Notes: generated by a model from the sequence alone, not told the origin. DNA of 64,000 bases from JBQTII01 sp052387905 (GCA_052387905.1 JBQTIR010000003.1:52402-116401), one strand, 5' to 3'. Numbered from the stretch's first letter, positions 41,973 through 50,514 are shown. Numbers and translations are program-made.

Positions 41973-42926
41973 TCAGCCGGGGATGATCCCCAACCGGCCC
42001 GCCTGGTAGTCCTCGAAGGCCTGCTGCAGTTCCGCGCGGGTGTTCATCACGAACGGGCCGTAGTGCGCGACGGGCTCGCGGATCGGGCGCCCACCGAGCA
42101 GCAAGACCTCCAGGCCGGCGCCGTGGCGGGCCTGCTGCGTGGCGTCGGCGCCGAAGGTGATCGCATCCCCGGCGCCGAGCACCGCGAGTGAGCCCGTGGT
42201 CAACTCGCGCCGGTCCGCGCCGATCCAGCCGCTGCCGGCAAGGACGTAGGCGAGTGCGTTGAACTCCGGGTTCCAGGGCAGGTCGAGCCGGGCCCCGGGT
42301 GCGACGGTGGCGTGCAGCAGCGTGATCGGGGTGTGCGTGGAGCCGGGCCCGGAATGGCCGTCGAGTTCACCCGCGATCAGACGCAACAACGCGCCACCGT
42401 CCGGCGAGGAGAGCAGGGCAACCTCGCCGCCGCGGATGTCCTGGTAGCGCGGGGCGATCATCTTCTCGCGCGCCGGCAGGTTCACCCAGAGCTGGACGCC
42501 GTGGAACAGACCGCCGGAGACGACCAGGTGCTCGGGCGGTGCCTCGATGTGCAGCAGGCCGCTGCCGGCCGTCATCCACTGGGTGTCACCGTTGCTGATC
42601 AGGCCGCCGCCACCGGCGGAGTCCTGATGCGCCATCTCGCCGTCGATCATGTAGGTGACCGTCTCGAAGCCGCGGTGCGGATGCCAGGACGTTCCCTTGG
42701 GCTCTCCCGGGGCGTAGTCGACCTCGCCCATCTGGTCCATATGGAGGAACGGGTCAAGGTGGCTCATCGCCACGCCCGCGAACGCCCGGCGCACCGGAAA
42801 GCCCTCGCCCTCGTACGCCGAGGGTGCCTGACGGACCGTCAGCACCTTGCGCGGCTTGGTCGTCGCGGGGTCGGGCGCACCCACCCGCGGCAGGACGGTG
42901 ACGTCAGGAACGGTGACTGCAGGCAT
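41973..42926 (-). CDS. Pirin family protein
   Basis: The 317-residue bicupin binds one iron in the N-terminal cupin. Ligands are the His pair in GTSWHPHRGFETVTYMIDGE and the His/Glu in GSGLLHIEAP. MSHLDPFLHMDQMGEVDYAP, HGVQLWVNLPAREKMIAPRY and the C-terminal GPFVMNTRAELQQAFEDYQA are standard pirin segments. Some pirins are quercetinases or redox sensors; the role here is unknown. The ATG at 42926 has GAGGAGG upstream, whereas longer in-frame starts lack one. A MarR-type palindrome lies in the promoter. Confidence 0.95.
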   Translation of the reverse strand: MPAVTVPDVTVLPRVGAPDPATTKPRKVLTVRQAPSAYEGEGFPVRRAFAGVAMSHLDPFLHMDQMGEVDYAPGEPKGTSWHPHRGFETVTYMIDGEMAHQDSAGGGGLISNGDTQWMTAGSGLLHIEAPPEHLVVSGGLFHGVQLWVNLPAREKMIAPRYQDIRGGEVALLSSPDGGALLRLIAGELDGHSGPGSTHTPITLLHATVAPGARLDLPWNPEFNALAYVLAGSGWIGADRRELTTGSLAVLGAGDAITFGADATQQARHGAGLEVLLLGGRPIREPVAHYGPFVMNTRAELQQAFEDYQAGRLGIIPG

Positions 42927-42979
42927 GGGACGAGCCTCCTCGGGTCCGTGCACCCGTCGTAATCGGGGGTCGCCTGCTA

Positions 42980-42991
42980 CAACTTTAGTTG
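42980..42991. promoter_or_regulatory. Putative operator in the pirin promoter
   Basis: CAACTTTAGTTG is a 5-2-5 inverted repeat 54 bases upstream of the pirin start, followed by GATACGACAACA. The AT-rich spacing and sequence resemble sites for MarR/OhrR-type redox regulators. No regulator gene of that class is adjacent. The rest of the 42927-43127 gap shows no supportable gene. Confidence 0.45.
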
Positions 42992-43127
42992 ATACGACAA
43001 CATTCCGCCGTCGTCCGGCTATCTCCTGCCGAACCAGCCGCATCGACGAGCGCGGGATCATCGAGCTGATCGTCCTGCCCGGGTCCGTCGAGTCCCACCG
43101 TGGCCTGTTCACGCCGGCCTGAAGAGT

Positions 43128-44462
43128 TCATCCCAGCCGACTGACCACGAAAATCGGTTGGTTACTCGCCACGTGCAACTCCACATCGATCCGCAGGTAC
43201 CGGCGAGCGAACACCAGCACCATCAGCGCTGCGGTGTCCGGATCGAAGCCGGGCGGGTCCTGGTGCAATCCGATCGCGAGCCCCAGCATCGCGTCGCCCA
43301 GCAGGTCGGCCGCGGGATCGCCGGTGGCCTCCCCGATCGTGGAGGCGAAGACTTCCTGGCGCCGGCCATCGATCCGCCGCAGCGCGTTCCGGAACGTCGG
43401 TTCGGTGTGCGCCCACGCCCGCAGGGCGGTATCGGCCGCATCGGGCGCGCACAGCAACCCGCCGAGCAGCAGCTCGAGCCGGTCGACGGGATCGGGTTCG
43501 GCCGCCGGTCCCAAAAGCCACCCGGAGTGACCGCGCTCCCAGTGGGTCGCGAGCGCGTCGACGAACGTCGGCATACTCGCGAAGTGCCAGCGGAAGGACC
43601 CCGTGGTCACCCCGAGCCGGCGGCACAAGGCATCCACTGTCACCCCGTCAGAACCGTGCTGGGCAAGCAATTCACGCGCCGCCACGAAGTAGTCCTCCCG
43701 GCTTCGGGTGCGACCCTCGGATCCCGCGCCGACCTCAGTCGGCCAGGGCCCGCCGCCGGCCCAGTCCAGTCCGTGGCTGGGTTCGGTCGGCGAACTCCAC
43801 GGCGGATCCGCCGGGAGGTCGGGCTTGCACGCGTCGAGGAATCGCAATTGCCGGGCGCCGTCGACCTCGACCAGCTCGGTCTCGATCCCGTACATGCGGC
43901 GGGCCAACTCGGCTGCCATCTGCCGAAATCGATCGGGGTCGAGCCCCCGCTCCGCACGGGAGGCAAGCCCGGCGCTCATGCATGCCGCCAACGCCACCAA
44001 CAGCCCGGCGAGCTCGGGGTCACCGAGAATCTGCTCCACAGTCCGCAGCGATTCGGCATGGCCCGTCAGATGCACCACTGCCAGCGCCGAGGCCACGGCG
44101 GGCTGCGTGTGCGCCCAGGCCCGGACCGCGGACTCACCGCCGGAGAAGAGGAAGTTCACGCTCTCGTTGGCGATCATCTCGTGACGTCGCAACGGATCGT
44201 CCACCGCGGCGCACGCGGCGAACCAGGACAACAGACCGCGCTGCCAGCGCTCGGCGAAGGCCGCCACGAACGCCGCCATGTCCGCGAAGTGGTGGTAGAA
44301 CGAGCCCGTCGTGGCGTGCAGGCGCTGACCCAAGGCGGCCAGGGTCACCGCTTCGGCACCACCCTCGGAGAGCAACTCGTAAGCGGCGGCGAAGTACGCC
44401 TCCCGGTCACGCGCGCCACCGGACCCGGCCGCCAGCCGGTCGTGGATGAGCGGATCAGGCAC
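43128..44462 (-). CDS. Double TetR-family regulator (two TetR units in one chain)
   Basis: The 444-residue protein contains two complete TetR DNA-binding domains. Unit one, residues about 17-75, is AYFAAAYELLSEGGAEAVTL and HATTGSFYHHFADMAAFVAA. Unit two, about 250-310, is DYFVAARELLAQHGSDGVTV and GVTTGSFRWHFASMPTFVDA. Each is followed by a helical ligand/dimerisation region with the similar elements AVRAWAHTQPAVASAL and ALRAWAHTEPTFRNAL. The two halves are clearly paralogous, so the gene arose by duplication and fusion. A normal TetR acts as a homodimer; this one could be a monomeric pseudo-dimer. It diverges from the first substrate-binding lipoprotein gene. The GTG start has AAGGAG upstream. 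Confidence 0.88.
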   Translation of the reverse strand: MPDPLIHDRLAAGSGGARDREAYFAAAYELLSEGGAEAVTLAALGQRLHATTGSFYHHFADMAAFVAAFAERWQRGLLSWFAACAAVDDPLRRHEMIANESVNFLFSGGESAVRAWAHTQPAVASALAVVHLTGHAESLRTVEQILGDPELAGLLVALAACMSAGLASRAERGLDPDRFRQMAAELARRMYGIETELVEVDGARQLRFLDACKPDLPADPPWSSPTEPSHGLDWAGGGPWPTEVGAGSEGRTRSREDYFVAARELLAQHGSDGVTVDALCRRLGVTTGSFRWHFASMPTFVDALATHWERGHSGWLLGPAAEPDPVDRLELLLGGLLCAPDAADTALRAWAHTEPTFRNALRRIDGRRQEVFASTIGEATGDPAADLLGDAMLGLAIGLHQDPPGFDPDTAALMVLVFARRYLRIDVELHVASNQPIFVVSRLG

Positions 44463-44509
44463 GCTGACTCCTTCCGCTTCCCGGGGGCACCTGCGGGGAT
44501 CTCCATAAC

Positions 44510-44533
44510 CCGACGAACGTTCCGCCGCGTCGG
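44510..44533. promoter_or_regulatory. Palindromes in the divergent TetR/lipoprotein promoter
   Basis: CCGACG (44510-44515) and CGTCGG (44528-44533) form an inverted repeat enclosing GAACGTTC (44515-44522), a perfect 8-bp palindrome. It is 48 bases from the double-TetR start and 22 from the lipoprotein start. It is the natural candidate operator for the double TetR; this is inference. Confidence 0.45.
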
Positions 44534-44554
44534 CTCAGTCGCCATTCTGGCGAG

Positions 44555-46042
44555 GTGACCCCCCGACGATCGCGCACCACCCTGACACCGCGAGGTCTCG
44601 ATCGCGCAGCGCTGGCCGGCGTCGTATGCGCGGCGCTGGCGTTGTCCGGGTGCGGTACGCGCGCCGCCGACGGGCAGGTCGCGGTGGGTGCGGGGGCCGG
44701 CGCGGTGACGCTGTCACCGGAGTCCCTGCGCGCGCTGGCCGAGCTCCAGGGCGGTGGCCAACCGGCCCTCCCGCCCCAGCCGGGACAGCCCGCAGTGAGC
44801 GACCCGGCAGTGGCGAATCCGAAGCAGAGCCCAGCATCCGGCGCCGCCCGATCAAAGGTCGCCAAGCCGAAGCCGGGCACCGTCGCGTCGGCGCTACCGA
44901 AGGTCGCCGCATCGGCCGTCGGTACGTGCCCAGTCGCGCTGGCGCCGGTGGCCATCGGACAGATCGGCACGTTCTCCGGCCTGCTCGGCCCGGCCACCCG
45001 AAGCATGCAGACGACGCTGGCGGCCTGGGCACAGGACCTGAACTCCCGAGGCGGCCTGGCCTGCCACCCGATCGAGGTGCACAGCGCGGACGACGGCACG
45101 GACCCGGCTCGCGCCGCTGCACTGGCGCAGGACATGGCGCAAAACCGGAACGTGGTGGCCTTCGTCGCCAACGCTCTCGTGTTCCCCGCCGGTTTTCAGC
45201 AGGCGATCGCGAGAGCCGAAGTCCCGGCGGTCGGCGGGAACGGCCCACAGTCCTGGCGGAACAGCCCCTGGGTGTTCCCCGAGGGCGCGTCCTTCGCAGA
45301 CCAGATCTTTGGGTTGGTCCGCAACGGGGTTGAGCAAGGCAAACGCCGCCTGGGGCTGGTCATCTGCGTCGAGGCGTCAGCATGCAGCGAGTTCACGAAC
45401 GACTTCAAGGCCACTGCCCCGGTCGCCGGTGCCGAGCTGGTCTACACCAAACAGTCGTCGATCACCCAGATCGATTACACCGCCGAGTGCCTCAACGCCC
45501 GCGATGCCGGTGTCGACCAATTGGCGGTAGGCCTGGACGGGGCCTCGATCGGCCGGCTGGCCCGCTCCTGCAAGGCGATCGGTTACCGGCCCCTGCTGTC
45601 CTCGCTCGCTTCTTTGCTCAGCCCGGGCCAGGCGGCCGACGCCCTCGTCCGCGAGTTCGGCCTCGCGACCTCCACCCCCACCGCCCCCTGGATCCTCCAG
45701 GACACCCCCGGCCTGCGGGAGTACCACCGGGTGATGCGCCAGCTGGCTCCGCAGACCCCACCGGATGCCGCGTCGGTCACCGCCTTCACCTCCGGCAAGC
45801 TGCTCGAGGCGGCGATCGCCAATGTCGCCGCCGAGGTGGTGGACGCCCCGATCACCCCCGCGCTGGTGCTTAAGGGGCTCGGCGGCATCCGCAACGAATC
45901 CCTCGGCGGGCTGGCCGCCGGGCTCACCTTCACACCTGGGCAGAAAATGGCCGCCAGCAGTGGATGCGTGTTCCTCGAGCTGCTGACGACCAAGGGCTGG
46001 ACGGCGCCCATGGGCAGCCGCCCGGTCTGTCGCCCCCGCTGA
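44555..46042 (+). CDS. Branched-chain-amino-acid-type ABC transporter substrate-binding lipoprotein (paralogue 1)
   Basis: The 495-residue product has a lipobox LALSGCGTRA, so it is lipid-anchored outside the membrane. A Pro/Ala-rich linker of about 90 residues follows, then a type 1 periplasmic-binding domain starting PVAIGQIGTFSGLLGPATRS. Shared with the two later paralogues are NSRGGLACHPIEV, DDGTDPARAAALA, GLVICVEASACSEF, IDYTAECLNARDAGVDQL, GASIGRLARSCKAIGY and NESLGGLAAGLTFTPG. Six or more Cys in the mature domain are conserved among the three. No permease is next to it; it is separated from the main transporter operon by an acyl-CoA dehydrogenase on the other strand. Ligand unknown; LivJ-like proteins bind hydrophobic acids as well as amino acids. 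Confidence 0.9.
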   Translation: MTPRRSRTTLTPRGLDRAALAGVVCAALALSGCGTRAADGQVAVGAGAGAVTLSPESLRALAELQGGGQPALPPQPGQPAVSDPAVANPKQSPASGAARSKVAKPKPGTVASALPKVAASAVGTCPVALAPVAIGQIGTFSGLLGPATRSMQTTLAAWAQDLNSRGGLACHPIEVHSADDGTDPARAAALAQDMAQNRNVVAFVANALVFPAGFQQAIARAEVPAVGGNGPQSWRNSPWVFPEGASFADQIFGLVRNGVEQGKRRLGLVICVEASACSEFTNDFKATAPVAGAELVYTKQSSITQIDYTAECLNARDAGVDQLAVGLDGASIGRLARSCKAIGYRPLLSSLASLLSPGQAADALVREFGLATSTPTAPWILQDTPGLREYHRVMRQLAPQTPPDAASVTAFTSGKLLEAAIANVAAEVVDAPITPALVLKGLGGIRNESLGGLAAGLTFTPGQKMAASSGCVFLELLTTKGWTAPMGSRPVCRPR

Positions 46043-46058
46043 GCGCGATGCGACGACC

Positions 46059-46122
46059 CATCTCCGGGCGGCGTGTGGCCCTATCACCGCCGTCCGATAG
46101 GGCCACACGCCGCCCGAAGATG
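46059..46122. repeat. Dispersed intergenic palindrome, copy 2
   Basis: Arms 46059-46084 and 46097-46122 pair at 25 of 26 positions around a 12-base loop. The left arm matches copy 1 (7022-7047) at 24 of 26 bases; the loops differ. At arm position 21 copy 1 has an A-T pair and copy 2 a C-G pair, a compensatory change that shows the hairpin itself is conserved. Both copies lie between convergent genes. Confidence 0.8.
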
Positions 46123-46152
46123 CGGGATTGGGGCGCCCGGAAGACCCTGCGG

Positions 46153-47289
46153 CTAGAGCCCGAGGTCGCGGCCGATGATCTCCTTCATGATTTCCGTCGT
46201 GCCGCCGTAGAGGGTGCTCACGCGGGCGTCGCGGTAGGCGCGGGCGACGGGGTACTCCTCCATGTAGCCGTAGCCCCCGTACATCTGCAGGCAGCGGTCG
46301 ATGATGCTGCGGGAGAGCTCCGTGCACCACCACTTGGCCTTCGAGGCGTCGGCGGCGGTCAGCACCTTGTCGGTGTGGTCCAGGATGCAGCGGTCGACGT
46401 AGGCGCGGGCGACGTCGAGCTCGGTGGCAATTTCGGCCGCGACGAACTTGGTGTTCTGGAAGCTCCCGATCGGCTTGCCGAATGCGGTGCGGGTCTTGAT
46501 GTAGTCCAACGTGCCGGCGAAGATCCGCTCCGCCCGCGAGATCGCGCCGATCGCGATGACCAGGCGCTCCTGGGGCAGGTTATGCATCAGGTGGTAGAAG
46601 CCGCGGTTCAGCTCACCGATCAGGTTCGCCTCGGGTACCCGCACGTCGGTGAAGGACAGCTCGGCGGTGTCCTGGGCGTGCAGGCCGATCTTGTCCAGGT
46701 TGCGGCCGCGCGCGAAGCCGGGCATACCGCGCTCGACCATGAACAGCGAGATTCCCTTGGGACCCGCCGAGCGGTCGGTCTTGGCGACCACGATGACGAT
46801 GTCGGAGTGGATGCCGTTGGTGATGAAGGTCTTGGACCCGTTGATCACCCACTCGTCACCATCGCGCACCGCGGTCGTGGCGATGCCCTGCAGGTCGCTC
46901 CCGGCTGCGGGCTCGGTCATCGCGATCGCGGAGACCAGATCCCCGGAGCAGAACCCCGGCAGCCAGCGTTGCTTCTGCTCCTCGGTGCACAGGTCGGTCA
47001 GGTACGGCCCGACGACCTCACTGTGCAGCGGGATCGCCAGCCCGGGGGTGCCCTCGATGCCCTCGCAGACCACCGCGTTGTACCGGTAGTCGGTGTTGCC
47101 GCCGCCGCCGTAGGACTCCGGCACGCTCAGCCCGAGCAGCCCGGCCTTGCCCGCCGCGCGCCAGGCCTCGCGGTCGATGATCCCGGCGGCCTCCCACGCC
47201 TCGTAGTGCGGCAGGACCTCCTTGGCCACGAACGCGGCCACCGAGTCCGCGAAGGCCAGGTGGTCCTCGGTGTACAGGTTGCGCCGCAT
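46153..47289 (-). CDS. Acyl-CoA dehydrogenase
   Basis: The 378-residue FAD flavoprotein catalyses alpha,beta-dehydrogenation of an acyl-CoA. Family segments are LLGLSVPESYGGGGNTDYRY, SAIAMTEPAAGSDLQGIATT (FAD/substrate), VINGSKTFITNGIHSDIVIV, RTAFGKPIGSFQNTKFVAAE, and MYGGYGYMEEYPVARAYRDA with YGGTTEIMKEIIGR. The usual catalytic Glu before GTT is Gly here; in other subfamilies the base sits in an earlier helix, so activity is still expected. It diverges from the secreted-protein/permease operon at 47474 across a palindrome-rich gap. GGAGG precedes the start. Confidence 0.93.
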   Translation of the reverse strand: MRRNLYTEDHLAFADSVAAFVAKEVLPHYEAWEAAGIIDREAWRAAGKAGLLGLSVPESYGGGGNTDYRYNAVVCEGIEGTPGLAIPLHSEVVGPYLTDLCTEEQKQRWLPGFCSGDLVSAIAMTEPAAGSDLQGIATTAVRDGDEWVINGSKTFITNGIHSDIVIVVAKTDRSAGPKGISLFMVERGMPGFARGRNLDKIGLHAQDTAELSFTDVRVPEANLIGELNRGFYHLMHNLPQERLVIAIGAISRAERIFAGTLDYIKTRTAFGKPIGSFQNTKFVAAEIATELDVARAYVDRCILDHTDKVLTAADASKAKWWCTELSRSIIDRCLQMYGGYGYMEEYPVARAYRDARVSTLYGGTTEIMKEIIGRDLGL

Positions 47290-47349
47290 CGCGTGTGTCC
47301 TCCGCCTCGGGTGCCCTGCCTCGATGCTGCCACACCGCCAGAACCAGGG

Positions 47350-47454
47350 CTACTGGCCAGTAGGCAAGCGCAGTACGAGTCCGTACTGTTAGCACCAAGA
47401 ACCCCCACGATCACGACGTTCGCGGCCATACTGCGATGAATCGGAATCCGATTC
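47350..47454. promoter_or_regulatory. Three perfect palindromes in a divergent promoter
   Basis: In the gap between the divergent acyl-CoA dehydrogenase and transporter operon are three palindromes. CTACTGGCCAGTAG (47350-47363) is a perfect 14-bp palindrome. CAGTACG/CGTACTG (47371-47388) is spaced by AGTC, and GAATCGG/CCGATTC (47438-47454) by AAT. The sites are of the size bound by TetR dimers. The last one ends 19 bases before the operon start and could block the promoter or ribosome site. Confidence 0.6.
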
Positions 47455-47473
47455 CCGGCGGAAGGGACCCCAG

Positions 47474-48766
47474 GTGGCGGTAGGGCGACGTGTCGCGCTC
47501 AGCGCTGGCGCCCTCGCGCTGAGCCTGGCCGGCAGCGGGGTGGTGCTGGGCGGCGTCTCGGCCGCGGAAGCAGGCTACGCCGGCGTCGCGGAGGCCACCG
47601 GCGTCCGGGTGATCCTGACCAACGCCTCAATTCCGCTCGGGGTCTCCCCCCAATTGCAGGGTCCGACGGCGGTCGCCGAGCAGAATTCGCTGCAACAGTC
47701 CGACGCCTACGCCGCGTTTCCGTTCCCGGGCGAGGAAGTCGCCGGGATTCCCGGCGTGGTGGGCGGCACGGCCGGGATCCCGCTGCCCGCCTACCCGTTC
47801 GTGGTGTCCACCACTGCCGGTGATGACGTGCGCCAACTCTCCTACCCCGGCATCGAGCTTCGCTCGGAGAGCGGATCCAAGCTGACCCAGGCGAGTGCCA
47901 CCGGCGGCTCCACCGCCAACGGCGCCACCGCGACCGCACGCGTGATCAACGACGCCGGGATCATCACGGCGCTGGCCACCAGCGACGTGGACGCGGTGCG
48001 CTTGGGCGAGGCGCTGCTGATCAGCGGCCTGACCGCGACGGCGCAGGCCGAGCGCGCCGCCGCCACCGAGCTCACCCGCTCCAGCGCCCTGGGCTTCACC
48101 TCGCTGAGCGCCCCCGCGCTGACGCTCACCATCCCGGGCGCACCGGGGACACCGGCCACGGTCGTGCCGGCGCCCAGCTTCGCGCTGCGCAACGGTCAGT
48201 TCTTCTTCACCGGCCCCGGCTCCGAGCCGACGGGTACCCCCGTCCCGGCCCGCGACTTCGCCAAGGCCATGACCGACGCGGGGATACCGACCAGCTACCA
48301 GCAGCCGCGCAAGACCCCGGACGGAATCATTGGCGCGGGCCTGGAGTTCACGGTGACGCTGCCCGCGCCACCGGAGGGATCACCGGGAGGCTTCTCCGGC
48401 GAGACCCCGGTGACGTTCTCGGTCGGACTCCTGCGCGCCGAGGTGTCGTTCACTCCGTCACCTGACGCCCCGACCGCGCCCGCACTCACCCCGATCACGC
48501 CGGCCGAGACAGCCGAGTTCGCCCCGCCCGTCCTCGGTGCGCCGCTGCCCCAGGTGGCGCCCAGCCAGCCCGTCGCGGTCGGCGAGATCGCGACCGGGAT
48601 CACCCCCGCCGCCCCGGCCCCCGCGGGCATCGACCTGACGGCCCTGCAGGGCTCCCGCGCGGCGATCGGCTCAGACATCGGCTGGCTCTACCTGCTGGTG
48701 GCCGCGGTCGGTGTCGCCGCGTTCGGCGGCACCGTGGTGTTGCGCTTGCGAGGAGTGCGCGGATGA
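47474..48766 (+). CDS. Exported protein with C-terminal membrane anchor, first gene of transporter operon
   Basis: The 430-residue product has a signal peptide (LSAGALALSLAGSGVVLGGV), a long extracytoplasmic region rich in Ala, Thr, Pro and Gly, and a C-terminal helix (WLYLLVAAVGVAAFGGTVVL) with a short basic end. Recognisable stretches include VRVILTNASIPLGVSPQLQG, SDAYAAFPFPGEEVAGIPGV, TAQAERAAATELTRSSALGF, and a Pro/Ala-rich stalk. I know no family. The GTG at 47474 has AAGGG upstream. Position at the head of the operon suggests a surface component that helps deliver the substrate to the ABC system. Confidence 0.75.
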   Translation: MAVGRRVALSAGALALSLAGSGVVLGGVSAAEAGYAGVAEATGVRVILTNASIPLGVSPQLQGPTAVAEQNSLQQSDAYAAFPFPGEEVAGIPGVVGGTAGIPLPAYPFVVSTTAGDDVRQLSYPGIELRSESGSKLTQASATGGSTANGATATARVINDAGIITALATSDVDAVRLGEALLISGLTATAQAERAAATELTRSSALGFTSLSAPALTLTIPGAPGTPATVVPAPSFALRNGQFFFTGPGSEPTGTPVPARDFAKAMTDAGIPTSYQQPRKTPDGIIGAGLEFTVTLPAPPEGSPGGFSGETPVTFSVGLLRAEVSFTPSPDAPTAPALTPITPAETAEFAPPVLGAPLPQVAPSQPVAVGEIATGITPAAPAPAGIDLTALQGSRAAIGSDIGWLYLLVAAVGVAAFGGTVVLRLRGVRG

Positions 48767-48794
48767 ACCTTGCCCAGACGGACGGAGACCTCTG

Positions 48795-49130
48795 GTGAAC
48801 CTCGTCGCAGTGTTGCGTGCGCAGTGGGACCGGGTGCTGGCCGTGCTGGCCACCGTCGCCGGGGCGATCCTGCTGATCGTGGGCTGGTTCAAGATCAGCG
48901 ACACCGGCTTCGTCTCCGAGCAACTGCCCTACCTGGCTTCGGCCGGACTGGGTGGGGTGTTCCTGCTCGGCGTCGGCGGGATGCTGTGGCTCTCGGCGGA
49001 CCTGCGCGATCAATGGCGCGAGCTACGGGGCATCCGGGCCCGACTCGACGCGAGCGAGCGAGGGACGAGCGAGGAGCGTGAGCGAGCCATCCGCACCCCT
49101 ACGGCTTCTGAGGTCCAGTCAGCCAAGTGA
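48795..49130 (+). CDS. Small two-helix membrane protein of transporter operon
   Basis: The 111-residue protein has two helices (VLAVLATVAGAILLIVGWFK and YLASAGLGGVFLLGVGGMLW) and a charged C-terminal tail (DQWRELRGIRARLDASERGT). The GWFKISDTGFVSEQLPYLAS loop is echoed in the next gene (GWFGISDTVDLDSQARWLAF), so the two are related. The GTG at 48795 has GGAGA upstream. Its stop overlaps the next start (GTGA at 49127). Confidence 0.75.
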   Translation: MNLVAVLRAQWDRVLAVLATVAGAILLIVGWFKISDTGFVSEQLPYLASAGLGGVFLLGVGGMLWLSADLRDQWRELRGIRARLDASERGTSEERERAIRTPTASEVQSAK

Positions 49131-49666
49131 GCACGGTGGCCATCCCCCGCGGTCGGTCCGAGGGCGCGCGTACGCGCCGAACCGCGGTTCACCGTCGCCA
49201 GCTCCGCGACTCGCCCACGCCCTGGGCGCGGGGGGACCGGGTGGTGCTGGCGGTCTGCCTGGCCGGTGGACTGATCGGTCTGGTCATCGGCTGGTTCGGC
49301 ATCAGCGACACCGTCGACCTGGACTCCCAGGCCCGCTGGTTGGCGTTCGGCATCCTCGCCCTGATCGTCGGCGGCCTCGGGATGCTCAACTGGCTGCTGT
49401 CCGGCCTGCGCAACGTCACCATCGCCCGCCGCGGGGTTCTCCTGGAGACCGACCGTCGCCACCCGGCGCCCACGGTGGCGCCGTCGCCCGGCGCCGAGGC
49501 ATCCGGCGGTGTCTACGGAACGGTGGCCGGGATGCGCCGGTTCCACACCGTCGACTGCCTGATGCTGGACGGCAAGGCGGCGGACTTCGGTGATGCCGCC
49601 ACGCACGCCGCGGCCGGGCTCCGCCCGTGCGGGATCTGCCTGCCAGACGGCGTGAACCATGAGTGA
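49127..49666 (+). CDS. Membrane protein with C-terminal His/Cys cluster, transporter operon
   Basis: The 179-residue protein is a paralogue of the preceding one over the two helices (VVLAVCLAGGLIGLVIGWFG and WLAFGILALIVGGLGMLNWL). It gains a C-terminal domain of about 80 residues ending MRRFHTVDCLMLDGK...AAGLRPCGICLP. The H-x4-C...C-x2-C pattern looks like a small metal-binding knuckle on the cytoplasmic side. It starts inside the previous stop codon. Function unknown; it may couple the transporter to metal or redox state. Confidence 0.75.
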   Translation: MSTVAIPRGRSEGARTRRTAVHRRQLRDSPTPWARGDRVVLAVCLAGGLIGLVIGWFGISDTVDLDSQARWLAFGILALIVGGLGMLNWLLSGLRNVTIARRGVLLETDRRHPAPTVAPSPGAEASGGVYGTVAGMRRFHTVDCLMLDGKAADFGDAATHAAAGLRPCGICLPDGVNHE

Positions 49667-49737
49667 GCGCAGCGAGCTCATCAAAAAGGACAGTGCACTG
49701 TCACTCATTGGGTGGCCGAGCGCCAGCGAGGTCTCCA

Positions 49738-50514
49738 ATGAGTGAGTACGTCCCGTTCCTGGTCTTCGGCCTGGTGATCGGGTCGATCTACGGCTTGGCC
49801 GCGATGGGTCTGGTGCTGACCTACCGCACCTCGGGGATCTTCAATTTCGGCCACGGCGCAGTCGGCGCCGGAGCGGCTTACGTCTTCTACGAACTGCGCC
49901 AGCAACAGGGCGTGCCCTGGCCGATCGCCGCACTGATCGCGATCGTCGGCTTCGGGGTCCTGATCGGTTTCTTCCTCGAACGGATGGCACGCGGGTTGGC
50001 CCGCGTTCCCGTCAGCTACCAGATCGTCGGCACCATCGGTCTGCTGCTGCTGATCCGCGCCGCGGTCACCGCGATCTACGGTGCGGACTTCCGGCTGTTC
50101 GACCCGTTCCTGTCCCAGGACGAGGCGTTCAACGTCTCCGGGGTCTCCGTCACCAACGACTCGCTGATCACCTTCGTCGCCGTCTCCCTCGCGGCGGTGG
50201 GGTTGTACCTGCTCGTCGAGCGCTCCCGCCTCGGCACCACGATGCGCGCGGTGGTCGATGACCCGGCACTGCTGGACACCACCGGCGTCGCCCCGACCCG
50301 GGTCCGGCGTCAGGCGTGGCTGATCGGGTCCTGCTTCGCGTCGGCTTCCGGGGTGCTGCTCGCCGCGCAACAACAGCAGCTCGACGTCACGCTGCTCTCC
50401 CTGCTCGTCGTGCAGGCCTTCGGGGCCGCCGCGATCGGCGCGTTCCGCAGCCTGCCGCTGGCCTACGCCGGCGGCCTGGCCATCGGCGTCGCGCAGAAGA
50501 TCGTGAGCAAGTAA
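49738..50514 (+). CDS. LivH-like permease half, ended by an in-frame TAA
   Basis: This 258-residue portion is a branched-chain-amino-acid-type ABC permease: VFGLVIGSIYGLAAMGLVLT, GIFNFGHGAVGAGAAYVFYE, GTIGLLLLIRAAVTAIYG, ERSRLGTTMRAVVDDPALLD and AFGAAAIGAFRSLPLAYAGG. It stops at TAA (50512-50514) in AQKIVSK-stop. The same frame continues without a break as SGDYNWLQGLDFNLPFIILF, which is the normal end of a LivH domain, and then into a LivM domain. In homologous LivHM fusions a Tyr follows the IVSK stretch, so TAC or TAT to TAA is the simplest explanation. If real, LivH lacks its last helix. Confidence 0.85.
   Translation: MSEYVPFLVFGLVIGSIYGLAAMGLVLTYRTSGIFNFGHGAVGAGAAYVFYELRQQQGVPWPIAALIAIVGFGVLIGFFLERMARGLARVPVSYQIVGTIGLLLLIRAAVTAIYGADFRLFDPFLSQDEAFNVSGVSVTNDSLITFVAVSLAAVGLYLLVERSRLGTTMRAVVDDPALLDTTGVAPTRVRRQAWLIGSCFASASGVLLAAQQQQLDVTLLSLLVVQAFGAAAIGAFRSLPLAYAGGLAIGVAQKIVSK

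Noticed and set aside
42967..43122. Short plus-strand frame ending ELIVLPGSVESHRGLFTPA between pirin and the double TetR gene
   Set aside because: No plausible start or ribosome site, and it crosses the likely pirin operator. It is more likely promoter DNA.
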